This document shows, in pieces, positions 32,682 to 42,609 of a stretch of DNA of 64,000 nt. Origin of the DNA: Oscheius sp. JU75 (lineage: Eukaryota > Nematoda > Chromadorea > Rhabditida > Rhabditidae); the NCBI GenBank assembly GCA_037178855.1, contig JASJZC010000005.1:7874001-7938000 (forward strand). Direction: 5' to 3'. Each line of letters opens with the position of its first letter. The first letter of the stretch is position 1. The notes under the pieces were generated by a model. That model saw only the letters and a list, made by a program, of their open reading frames with translations, searched no databases and was not told the origin of the DNA. The position numbers and the translations under genes are program-made.

Positions 32682-34052
32682 TTGATCATAATGTATCATA
32701 ATCCCTTTTGGAACTTAAAGATTTGTGATTCCAGTGAAAAACTTCCTCATTTCCTCATAGACATGATCTCTATTCTGTCCCTGCTCTCACTGACATCTTC
32801 TCTCCTGTCGATCTTTCTTAACTTGGCAGTTATTTGGATTGTCATAACCTATTCGTGCAAAATCGGAGGCTACAAATGGGTTCTTGTTGGATATTCTTCC
32901 TATGAGATATTCTCCGCTTTGATTGTGATAACTGTCGCTCCGATACACTTCATCTATGACAACACCTGGATCATCTTCTCGGGCAGTGCTTTTGTGGAAG
33001 GCACAAAGCTGGCAGTCTATGGGACTGGATTCTACTGTTCGGTTATGCTGATCTGGCTAATCATCACCCTCTTCTTGTTTACGTATCGTTATTTAGCTGT
33101 CTGCCAGTAAGTTTTAAAATTTTCAATTGAATGTGACTAAAAATTGATATGATACCCAACACGCTCAGCTTTGTAAGATTCGAGTGAATCGACCTAGCAG
33201 CTGCAGTGTCAAAATAATAAAGTCTGATCTTCAAGACACGACAGTTACAACTTTTCAATTTTTAGATCCAAACATCTGAAGGCCTTTTGCAATAACTCGA
33301 TCCTCAAAACCATTCTTTTTACCCTAATTGGCATCCTCCTAACCTACTACCTCTTCTGCGGAATTTTTTTCTGTCGCCAAGCCGAAATCTCTCCAATCAT
33401 GAAAGAACAACTTCTCATTCATTACAACATAACAGATATCAATTGCCACGGTTACATGCTGATGCGGATGGTGGTAACTGTTTTCACTTTATGGGGTACA
33501 TATCAAGCTCAGAATAACGACGGAAGCTATTCGGTTTTTGGAACACTGGCTACGGGAAATCATTTTCTTGCCGGGTCAACCTCAATAGTTGTTGTACTCT
33601 TCTGCAGTACGAGCATCTACCTCAAGTTTAAGACCCATACTCAGGGCGTCAAAGTTGTGGAGAATATTAGGAGGCAGAAGAAGTTGTTTCGGCTTCTCTT
33701 GGTTCAGGTATGAGTTTTGACAAATGCCGAGGCTATGCAGTCGGAATACACGTTCGAAGCAGATGGAACGAACTGCAGGGCCCATACATCAGAACAAACT
33801 GTCCCCAACCCATCAGTTTTTCAGAGTGCTGTCCCTCTACTTTCATTCACCCTCCCTGGAACTCTCTATATCACCTTTCCGTTATGGAATTCACAAACTA
33901 CGTTTGGATACTCTGCGCCTATGTTGACAATTCTCATGTCACTCCCAAAGTTCATCGATCCTATTGCGACTGTCCTCCTGGTTTCGGAATACCGCAACGC
34001 TGTTAGAGGGCTCTTGTTTGGACAGAGTTGGTATTCATTCAAAATTAGGTAA
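32682..34052 (+). CDS. str-family chemoreceptor A (intact)
   Basis: Exons 32682-33106, 33266-33473, 33513-33707, 33825-34052 sum to 352 codons including stop, with matching phases, the usual size of the family. TM1 SLLSIFLNLAVIWIVI; the family-typical KWVLVGYSSYEIFSALIVIT and HFIYDNTWIIFS; TM3 LIITLFLFTYRYLAVCQ; KEQLLIHYNITDINCHGYML before TM5; cytoplasmic ENIRRQKKLFRLLLVQ; then VPLLSFTLPGTLYITFPLW, and LPKFIDPIATVLLVSEYR in TM7. An internal ATG at 32763 is an alternative start. A donor GTAATT directly after the last codons could add a short extra exon; AATAAA lies near 34191. It faces paralogue B tail to tail. Chemosensory GPCR by family. Confidence 0.88.
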
Positions 34053-34059
34053 TTGTTAT

Positions 34060-34540
34060 CATTCAGAAGTCTCCCTGGGAGGACTGGTCATACCTGCTCG
34101 ACCTTCTGGATCGTCTATTTCAAGACCACAAAATATTTCCGAAATGAAGAATCGTCCAATTAGTGCGTGAAGATAAATTTACTATTCCTATCAATAAATT
34201 TGTATCAAAATGCTCCGGTCCATTCACACCAGCAGCCCTTGAAGCTTGCCTTCTTCTTGCATCACATGGCCTCACATCCATTAGGACAACTTCCATAACA
34301 ACTCTCCGGACAACAATGGACTCCGATCAAATTTGGATCAGATGCACCGAGGACTTGACATTAGAACACATCACACTGTATCAGTCTAATTGGGTTGACA
34401 GTAGGCGCGTACCTGTTTAGAGCATTTTGACTGGAAGTTTCACAGATCTTGTGGTCAGCCGCTCGTGTGAAAATACGAAGGTAGGACGAGATTAGGTCAC
34501 AGTACAATGGGTTGAATTTACCAAGAAAATAACACTAAAA
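34060..34540. other. Intergenic between convergent str genes
   Basis: Short spacer with polyadenylation signals on both strands (AATAAA near 34191 plus strand; CAATAAAGG minus strand near 34536). No supported gene. Confidence 0.4.
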
Positions 34541-34544
34541 CCCT

Positions 34545-35850
34545 TTATTGACAAGAGAACGCTGCATCGTCTCTGTGAATGTTGGTGGTCAGCCTGTTGG
34601 TGATTGTTTCCGGTGCCACCCGAGCTCGATAAGCTGGCTCAATCTGCGAGGTGGATCTCTCCGGTGTCTTCAGAACAACTCTTATGACAGCTCTTCGATA
34701 GTCGGTGATCAGAAGAACTGTCGTAATTGGATCGATGAACTTGGGAAGCGACAGAATCATGGTCATGATTGGAGCTGTGAACCCGAAAGTTTCATCCGGT
34801 TTCCAGAATGGAAAGGTCACGTAGAGGATTCCTGGAACGGAAAAGCAGAATAAGGGAATGGCGCTCTGAAAACATGAGCTTTTAATAATCTTGTCGTGAT
34901 ACCTGTACAACCAAAAGTCTGAACAGCTGCTTCTGTTTCCTGACATTTTTGACGCAGCCCGTCCCCCTGGTAAGTTTCTTGAACACAAAATAGATGCGAC
35001 TGCTGCAGTATACGACGACACAAGCGGCAAAGGACAGTGCGAGGAAGTGATTCAGGGTAGACAAAGTGCCGTAAAGAGAAAATCCGCCGCTATTGTTCTG
35101 AAATTAAAGCATCGGATTGGAAGTAAAAAAGTACTTACAACGAGTCGCATTAGCATGTATCCATGACGGCTAATATCAGACACATTGTAATGGATGAGTA
35201 GTTGCTCTTTCATGGCCTGAAATTTCTTGTTTTAATAGATCAGATGGATCTATCAAGACCTTTGAGACTTCCGCCTGCCTGCACCAATACATTCCACATA
35301 CAACGAAATAGAAACAGTAAGCAAGTGCTATAACGATAACAAATATTTTCACGAACGAGTTTCTGTTGATTGTGTTGATAGACTGTGGGCTAAAAAATGT
35401 TCGGGTCAGTTCAAAACTCCCAGGAACTCACAGGCAAATAACCAGGTAACGGTAAATGAACTGGAAGAGAGTGATAGCTAACCAGACAAGCAGAACCCCA
35501 CAATAAAAGCCTGTTCCGTAGGAAGAAAACCATGAGCCAATGACAAAGCCGCTGTTGCAGAAGATGATCCAGGTGTTGTCGTAAATAAAGTGGACCTAAA
35601 CTATTTTCCTGAACACATAATTGTGTGTACGTTCTGGTCGGTAAATGAAACAAAACAGGTAAATACTACTCACCGGTTGAACAATTACGACGATCAGAGC
35701 CGAGAAGGCTTCGTAGGTGGAATAGAAGGCCAGGACCCACTTGAACTTACCCACACTTTTGGAATACTTGAGAATGATGTAAACAACAGCAAGGTTCATG
35801 AAAACAGCCAGAATTGAGGAATATTTTATCGTATACGACAAAACACTCAT
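34545..35850 (-). CDS. str-family chemoreceptor B
   Basis: Paralogue of A on the opposite strand. Starts MSVLSYTIKYSSILAVFMNL at 35850. Exons about 35674-35850, 35432-35595, 35270-35388, 35140-35220, 34903-35098, 34545-34865. Landmarks: KWVLAFYSTYEAFSALIVVI, HFIYDNTWIIF, TLFQFIYRYLVICL, MKEQLLIHYNVSDISRHGYM, VRKQKQLFRLLVVQ, IPLFCFSVPGILYVTFPFW, LPKFIDPITTVLLITDYRR. The C-terminal tail (PERSTSQIEP...) is longer than in A and shared with C. All landmarks are in frame within exons. Chemosensory GPCR by family. Confidence 0.82.
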
Positions 35851-35859
35851 CTTATTGTA

Positions 35860-36700
35860 GACTGTAGTGGAAGTGTTTCTGGATAGGGCGTCTCACCGAG
35901 TTCAGTAAATATACTGTGACTTAATCAGAGAGACTAATCCGTTTCATTAGCTGTCCTGTGGAAAACAAAGCGGTCTCAAAGTGAACTTTACATTTCAATA
36001 GACTGAGCTTTTTCCTTTTGTAGGGAGATGCACAAAAAGTTGTTTGCGTGTGCGGGTCGATTAAGGTCAATTGAAAAAGTATAAAAAAAAGTTCGAGGTC
36101 ATAAAAGACTAACAATCTCTTTTTCGAACAAATCCTTACTTTGAATGTTCATAGATCTCATTGTACCTGTACACCATGTTCTTGATTCTAGTTTGAAACA
36201 AGAAGTATTTTTGAAGCACCCTTTAATGAGCTCTTCCGGAAAAACTTTTTTTCTAACAATATCAAAGATATGTACAAGTTTCAATCGTGGTGTACAGCTT
36301 AGCAGACTTGTGACACTCGATTTCTTAGTATCACATCTCAAAAGAGATGATTTGAATTGCTCTTTTGACCCACTTTTTAGCAGACAGTCTCAAGCTTTTC
36401 AATATGGAGAGAAGGGAGTCTAGCTGTAAGATAAACATGGATGCATAGTGCTCCACTGGCTCGAGATGTTCCACTTTTAGAAGCAGTGAATGATCTAGCA
36501 CCGAATCCGCAATCTTTTTCCTTCGTTTACAACAAATTGAAGAACCATTTTCTAACATTACCCGGAATGTCGTTTCAGTGGATGAGCGGGATAATCTCTT
36601 TCCATCACGGTGTTTTTCTGCACAGCTTCCAATAACTCTCTCGCTCTTCAATCAAGACACTCCAATGGTCGTCACTATGGATCTGATCTCCAAATAGTAA
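35860..36700. other. Intergenic between divergent str genes B and C
   Basis: About 0.85 kb. Presumably contains the promoters of both receptors. The open frame at 36331-36651 (minus) has no splice context or family motif and is not called. Confidence 0.4.
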
Positions 36701-36714
36701 AATACACTTCCACG

Positions 36715-37880
36715 ATGGCAATTTTCATGAATTTGGCTGTCGTCTATATAATTCTAAACTATTCCAAAAATATTGGAAAGTACAAATGGGTGCTCGCATT
36801 CTATGCTCTGTATGAAGCTTTCTCGGCATTTATCGTCGTCACTGTCCATCCGGTAGGCAGGTTTTCTAATGTTTACATGTTAATCTGCAGGTTCACTTCA
36901 TTTACGACAACACCTGGATGATCTTTGCCACGAATGACTTTGTCATCGGGACCTGGTTTGCTCCCTATGTTACCGGGTTCTATTGTGGAGTCATTCTGGT
37001 TAGCAATTACTCTTCTGCAGTTCATCTATCGTTACATGGTCATCTGTCAGTAAGTATCTAACCGATTTCTGTAAGCTTTTCGCCTTTAGTCCCCAATCCA
37101 TGAACAGAGCCCAAGGAAAACCAACCATAAAGTTCCTGGCCATCATTTTGGCTTCAGTATATGCGCTGTATTTTCTCTACTGTGGACTATTTTGGTGCAG
37201 AAAGGCGGAAGTTTCCGAGGTTTTGACCCCGATGATACATCAATATAGTGGGTTTAGGCCATGAAAGAACAATTACTCATCCATTACAATATCTCTGATA
37301 TTTCCCGTCATGGATACATGTTAATGCGTCTATTCGTAAGCCCTTTGTCTTTCTAATCGTTAACTAAGTACCTGTCAGGACAATAGCGGTGGGGTTTCCG
37401 TGTATGGTTCTTTGTCTACACTGAATCATCTCCTCGGAGTAGGACTCTGTTCCTGTGTAGTCATATTCTGCAATGTTAGCATCTACCTAATGTTTAAACG
37501 ACACTCGAATGGTGTGGGATGTGTTGAAAACATCAAGAAACAAAAACAGTTGTTCAGACTCCTTGTTGTACAGGTTCTTTAATTCAAAAAGTACCAAGCT
37601 GAAAATTTAGAGCGCTGTTCCTCTCTTTTGTTTCACTGTCCCAGGAGCCTTATATTTCACGTTCCCATTTTGGAATGCCAACGCTCCTTTCGGCTTCACG
37701 GCTCCTGTACTGACTATTGTCTTATCACTACCAAAGTTTGTGGACCCTATAGTGACAGTCGCTCTGGTCAGCGAGTATAGGAAGGTTCTGAAGAGAATGC
37801 TCACTGGAGGACACGAGAGATCTACCTCGGTGGTGGAACCTACGGCGAGGACTGTGTCAGAAATGATATCGAACAAATAA
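36715..37880 (+). pseudogene. str-family chemoreceptor C with a 5-base deletion
   Basis: Third paralogue, closest to B: MAIFMNLAVVYIILNYSKN, KWVLAFYALYEAFSAFIVVT, HFIYDNTWMIFATNDF, MKEQLLIHYNISDISRHGYM, IKKQKQLFRLLVVQ, VPLFCFTVPGALYFTFPFW, LPKFVDPIVTVALVSEYRK, ending MISNK. At about 36994-37004 the frame breaks after FYCGVIL: the bases CTGGTTAGC stand where B reads codons for LVWLA, consistent with loss of one CTGGT unit from CTGGTCTGGTTAG. Downstream exons remain open and splice sites look intact, so the damage is recent. The start may lie upstream (36610 in the same frame). Confidence 0.75.
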
Positions 37881-37881
37881 A
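37876..37881 (+). terminator. AATAAA overlapping the stop codon of str C
   Basis: The hexamer includes the TAA stop (37878-37880). The opposing lectin gene stops only 13 bases away at 37894. Confidence 0.5.
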
Positions 37882-37893
37882 AGAGTCTTCTGT

Positions 37894-38629
37894 TTATACA
37901 CAACATGACTTTTGACAAACAAATTGATCAATGAACGTAATATCACAATATCCGTCACTCCATTCGCCAGCCGGAGTAGTTCCAATAGAGTCTTGATACA
38001 ACTGAAACAGTTTGGTTGCCAAACTTGAACTTACAAAAATACAACTGGGGTTAGGGCCAGTATCGTCCAAGTTCATGTGGTATTCATTGTATTGCGTTGC
38101 TGGGTCAAGGGGCAGGTTGGTGTCAGTCCAATAATAAAACGCAGGCGGAGCAGTATTGCGCATCAGACCCAGCCAAGTGGCTTGCTGGTATATGGTAATT
38201 GGGGCTCCAGTGGAGGCAAATGCTGAAACCTTTGTATTGACAGGGCAAGGTTGTAAATTCATTACCGAAGATGTTTGTTCGAACCTCTCTGAAGAAAAAC
38301 TTACCGCTAAGAAAATCGTTGGTGGCCATATCACGACTAGCTGCCAAAACACCGCCCATAGAAATACAGGCATCCCTTGCTCCATACCAATTGTAAGCGG
38401 TTCTTCCCAAGAAGTAGCACAAATTTGTATGGGCCAAGTACGTCCATCCCATTGAACATTGTACTGAAGTATTCAGGTTTTTGAATGTACAAAACATTTT
38501 ACATGTAGTTGTAGTGGGAGCTACTGTAGAAGTCGTCACTGACGATATGGTTGAACCAGGAAAATCGGGAGTGTGAGTGGCAATGCATGCAGCTTTTTTG
38601 CAATCCTTTTGACTATTGAGTCTGCGCAT
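37894..38629 (-). CDS. C-type lectin domain protein
   Basis: Exons about 38312-38629, 38034-38242 and 37894-38001. The N-terminus is MRRLNSQKDCKKAACIATHT, then a Thr-rich linker (STVAPTTTTCK). The lectin domain follows: CSMGWTYLAHTNLCYFLG, a helix WYGARDACISMGGVLA, TWLGLMRNTAPPAFYYWTD, and the C-terminal signature GEWSDGYCDITFIDQFVCQK. The conserved Cys pairs and the W-G/L-G core are those of C-type lectins. No signal peptide is visible in the called first exon; an upstream exon may supply it, since an acceptor (AAAATAG) stands just before the ATG. Possibly secreted, carbohydrate-binding; ligand unknown. It converges on str C. Confidence 0.82.
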
Positions 38630-38639
38630 TAAGATGCGA

Positions 38640-39090
38640 AAAGCTATTTTAAAGACAATGGAAGGATCGAATTAGATAGTGCTGCCGCCGAATTGCCAGT
38701 CTGTCGTGATCTTGACATTATTTGAGGTTTTAGTTAAGGCGCTATCACGATTTCTTAGATAATAGGCGATCTATAAAAGCCGGTACATTGATATCAGCGC
38801 ATTTATCGCATTGATCCGAGTGATCTTGCGTGTATGACGGAGTTTTTTCCGCTGCTACCAACTACGTAACATGCATGCAGAGAGCGATGACTGGCTTCCA
38901 CAAGTGAAGGTCAAAGGTGATTAACGCGCTTTGGCAAGCCAAACTTCTCTTCTTCAACAGAAAATTGTCTTCCGAAAAAGATATTGGTAACGTTGAATCG
39001 ACTTGGACTCTAACTGCTAACATTCAAACCGTTTTGTGGATTATACTAATTAAACCTTTCAAAATGGTATTCGTGGAAAAAAAGAAAGTC
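38640..39090. other. Intergenic, no gene seen
   Basis: Spacer between two minus-strand genes; likely lectin promoter. An AATAAA for the downstream transthyretin-like gene lies at 39095-39100 on the minus strand. Confidence 0.4.
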
Positions 39091-39151
39091 AAAGTTTATT
39101 AGTGCCTTTTGTACAAAAGTAACAAGCAAAAACAAAAAAAAACCGGACTAC

Positions 39152-39552
39152 TTAGAGCAGGAGATCAAGACTGTAGTCGCATCTGACCTGTTCAACGCGG
39201 CAGTTGGGTTCAAGAGGGACCTTCTTGAATCCTTCTCCTCCACAGTTATGGGTGATGTAGGCATAAAACTCGAAATCACTGTCTCCGTCACCGTTGTCCG
39301 TTCCGCTGAGATTGCCCTGGGTCTTCCATTTTCCGCTGCCGTTCTGCTCGGCAATTAAGTCGTCCTTGAGCATGTCTGACTGGAATTTTAGACGTTTCTT
39401 ATGCAAATGTGATAATTTACCTCGTAGATCTTGACAGTGTAGTCGAAAGTTTCCTGTCCCTCACAGCGAAGGATGTACTTCAGGTTGACATTAGTAGTCG
39501 AGGCACCGAGGGAGAGACCAATTAGAGCGAGAGCGATGAGAATAGACTTCAT
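39152..39552 (-). CDS. Transthyretin-like secreted protein, divergent
   Basis: Two exons, 39421-39552 and 39152-39379 (360 nt, 119 codons plus stop). Signal peptide MKSILIALALIGLSLGAS. Then NLKYILRCEGQETFDYTVKI, DDLIAEQNGSGKWKTQGN, DGDSDFEFYAYITHNCGGEG, ending YSLDLLL. The layout (strand with a Cys after the signal, KxYE edge, DDL turn, FEFYAYITHNC near the end) resembles nematode transthyretin-like (TTL/TTR) proteins, although the canonical RGxLxC is not perfect (KYILRC). Extracellular carrier-like beta-sandwich by family; ligand unknown. Confidence 0.65.
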
Positions 39553-39772
39553 GTTGATAAGCCAATGGACTTGCCCTATACATGTCCGCTTTTTATATTC
39601 AGCAACTTGAAAACAGCAGCTGCTATAGTGAATCAACAAATAGAGGACCGAAATAATGCGGGTTGCAACAACAGATGTGACCCAGACCAGCTGTGTGGGA
39701 GCTGTTTCTGTCAATATATCGTCTTGGTGAAAAAGAAGGGTAGTTGAAGGCTTTCTGATTAGATACCGTTCA

Positions 39773-40262
39773 TTAAAAGCTTGCAATTTTCTTAATATTT
39801 GCTCCGAAAAATGATCCCTTGTAGATTCCATCACCTCTAGCGAAAATACCAATATCTGCCTGGCTACCACGTGGACATCCTCTGAATACTGTAAAGACTG
39901 CCTTTCTGCCGTCTCCAAGAACGTTTCTCCCGTCCGATTCAAGCATACGACATTGAATAGTTTTGGAACATGCCGGATCTGACCCCCTGATTGAACTTTC
40001 AAGTGATAGCACTTACTGAAACTGAACTGGATATCTTCTTTGTTTGCCAGAATCTTAAAGCCCATTGTAGTGGAGCTAGAGCCAGTATTGGATGAGCATT
40101 TGGTGTCCATGAGGACGTCCTTCCCCATAGTATTGGCCACCTAAGGTTTTTGAAAGAAGAAAGCCAACTGCTTATCTTGACTCGTATACTAAATACGTAG
40201 ACGTCGACTAAAGCCAACAAGAGTAACTTCGAGAGCATTTTGGAAGGGTGCATCATGCGCAA
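39773..40262 (-). CDS. Secreted protein of unknown family
   Basis: Exon 1 (from ATG at 40262 or the internal ATG for MLSK) gives a signal-like start MLSKLLLLALVDVYVFSIR. Exon 2 starts after CCTTAG near 40140 (VANTMGKDVLMDTKCSSNTG) and ends near DIQ. The last exon seems to be about 39773-39986 (GSDPACSKTIQCRMLESDGR... NIKKIASF). The obvious donor TTTCA/GTAAGT gives a one-base phase error; the weaker donor ATCCA/GTTCAG restores the frame. Two cysteines in exon 2/3 could pair. I do not recognise the family. Confidence in the exact 3' structure is low. Confidence 0.5.
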
Positions 40263-40269
40263 AGCGATT

Positions 40270-40840
40270 GTTTTTATAGTAAGTGTTATGGAAAAAAGCC
40301 CAAATATTTGAATAGCAATGTCTGTACTCTATGGAAAAAACAATGTTGTAGTCAACGCAAAATCTGCGTATAATATCATAGAACTATCTACTCCTGCATA
40401 CTTTCTGGTCCCATATTCTGATGTTTTTTGGTAGGACTGACAAAACAGATAAGAGTCTCAGAAGAACTCGAAAAATTTTCTAGTTCAGTCGACAAGTGCT
40501 TGCATTGTTTCCAAATTGTTGCGACACCTGTATAGAAATGCTTCAAATAGAGACCGCATTTTACAATAGGTCCCCTTCCTCAAAGCTACTTTAACTGATT
40601 CTTCCCTCGAGCTTTACATCAGGAATGTGTATCTTGTTTGCTCCAATGTTATTCTTCAGCTTTTTCTCCATTTTCACAGAGACAAACATCCATCGAATGA
40701 TCTTGGATCACGTATGTAAACAAGACTCCACGGAGGCAGACGACCGACCAATGTCAGCTGTGATCTTCGAGCACGAACAAGCAGTTTTGTGCTCTGGATG
40801 AACTTTATGAACTCTTCCGTAGAGACAAAGAATATGTAGT
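40270..40840. other. Intergenic, no gene seen
   Basis: No supported coding signal. The minus-strand frame at 40674-40988 is out of frame with the SDR and is a shadow. Confidence 0.35.
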
Positions 40841-40849
40841 AGATCACAT

Positions 40850-41947
40850 TTAATAAGGGATGACCTTTCCATTGCGATCGAAATATCCGCCAGTCTGCTC
40901 CTTTTTGAGGGCAGCAAACGAGTTGACGAGGGCCGAGGCGGATTCTTCGATATGAAAGATGGATATTGAATGAATAAGTAAGTATCATACCGTGGTAGGA
41001 GCTTCCTGACCTCCCATATCAGTCTGAACCCATCCTGGATGGTAAGCCCCGAGAGTAATGTTCTCAGGAGCTAGATCAACTCCCATGCATCTGGTCATAG
41101 AGTTCACGGCAGACTATAATGTTTTTCTCAAAAGTGAACAACAGAACACCTACCTTGCTCATTCGATAAGCCAAGAAACCCTTAGGAGTTGATCCGAGGT
41201 GTGACATTCCGGCTCCAATAGATCCGAGATCAGAAGAGATATGAGCAATCTTTGCGCCATCAGAGGTCTTGGAAGCCTTCTTGAGCAGGGGAAAGAAATA
41301 CTAAAGATGTGATTTAAACAAGTGAATATGTCCTACCTGGGTGACAATAACGACAGATGTAGAATTGACCTCGAGCTGTTTGGAGAGGGTGGCTCGATCG
41401 GGCTTCTGATCGGTCTGGTAGCCGAGAAGAATACCAGCATTGTTAACCAAAAGGTTGAGACCAGAAGAACCGAGAATTTTGTCGATCTGAGCAGTAAATT
41501 GTTAAAAAAGTAATGTGTTTTTGTAATTTCTGGCAAACAATCAACATAAGCAGCCCTCGATTTTTGTAGTTAGAATAACAAATAGTGAGCCAAATCGTAG
41601 TGTTGTCTTCAGGAAATTTCGAATTATTTTACCAGTAAGCAGCTGAAACTTTATCCAAACTTTATTACCATTAATGAAATCGGCCCAATTTTTACCTGTC
41701 CGTAAGCCTCCTCAATAGACTTGTCACAGCTAACTTCCATCTTCACAACGCTGAGACGAGAATCGCTGAGCTGTGTCAGTTCCTACAATATTGAAATCTA
41801 AACAAGAAAAGCTTGAAAGCCAACCTTAGCACTGGCGGGATCCCTGCAGGTAGCAATGACGTGCTTAAGCTGTCCATTCTTCAAGAACTCCTTGATCAGA
41901 CCGAGTCCGATTCCCCGGTTAGCTCCAGTTACAAGAACGCTGGCCAT
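40850..41947 (-). CDS. Short-chain dehydrogenase/reductase (SDR3), one abnormal splice site
   Basis: Paralogue of SDR1/2. Start [20 protein letters not shown] directly after TTTCAG. Exons about 41826-41947, 41698-41782, 41337-41489, 41155-41300, 40992-41114 and 40850-40950. [17 protein letters not shown] carries [14 protein letters not shown] the Ser; [13 protein letters not shown] the YxxxK pair; [17 protein letters not shown] precedes the last exon [11 protein letters not shown]... ending KVIPY. The last intron ends TTTCAT instead of TTTCAG at the position demanded by frame and by alignment with SDR2. Otherwise complete and conserved. NAD(P)-dependent oxidoreductase; substrate unknown. Confidence 0.85.
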
Positions 41948-42379
41948 CTGAAACATATTTTTAGATATACTTGTAAAACAAGAGAAAGGGAAGAACTTTT
42001 GCACGAGCAGTATTTATACAGCTGCGCGACAGGGTTCAAGGACCAGAAATAGCATTGCAAAGAGCAAATTGTCATCATTTGCGGCAAGAAGCTATCTCTG
42101 AAGGTCTTATGAAATGTTTTATGAGAAGTTTAACGCCTAGCGGTCATAAAACGTAAGATTGTTATTCAACATTGAGTTTCGAAAAGACGGAAGATTCAAA
42201 CAAACGGTCCAAGCAGGAAGCGAAGGAACTGTCTAGTTTGGAAAAATTGAAAAAGAGATAACCTCAACGGAAAAGCGCTGGCGGAAAAAGCACTATCGAG
42301 TGTTCTTTGTTCGTGTTCAAAAGATGAAGACTCGTCTAGCAGCGGGACAATACGCAATTGCACCAGTGACCCCAAACTA

Positions 42380-42600
42380 AAGTTTTATAGTTAATGTAAG
42401 ACATACTTTCTGAAGTGAATGCGGACGTTGACTGTAATGTCAAGAATCCACAGAATAATATTAAAACCCACGGCCACTGATCCCAGTTTCTAGTGAAGCA
42501 AAGCGTATTGTCGAATAAGAACTGAGGATCCACAGAAAATATTTCTGTCACAAATCTGAGGAGGAGCTTATATTTTTCATAAACAGGAAGTTCGATAACC
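42380..42600 (-). pseudogene. Fragment of a serpentine receptor
   Basis: On the minus strand, VIELPVYEKYKLLLRFVTEI and then, in another frame, VGFNIILWILDITVNVRIHF look like an extracellular loop plus TM5 of an srh/sri-type receptor. The frame change between them and absence of other exons suggest a relic. Confidence 0.35.
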
Positions 42601-42609
42601 TAGAATTCA

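Noticed and set aside
36331-36651. Minus-strand 106-codon frame between str genes
   Set aside because: No splice partners, no family similarity; lies in the expected promoter region.
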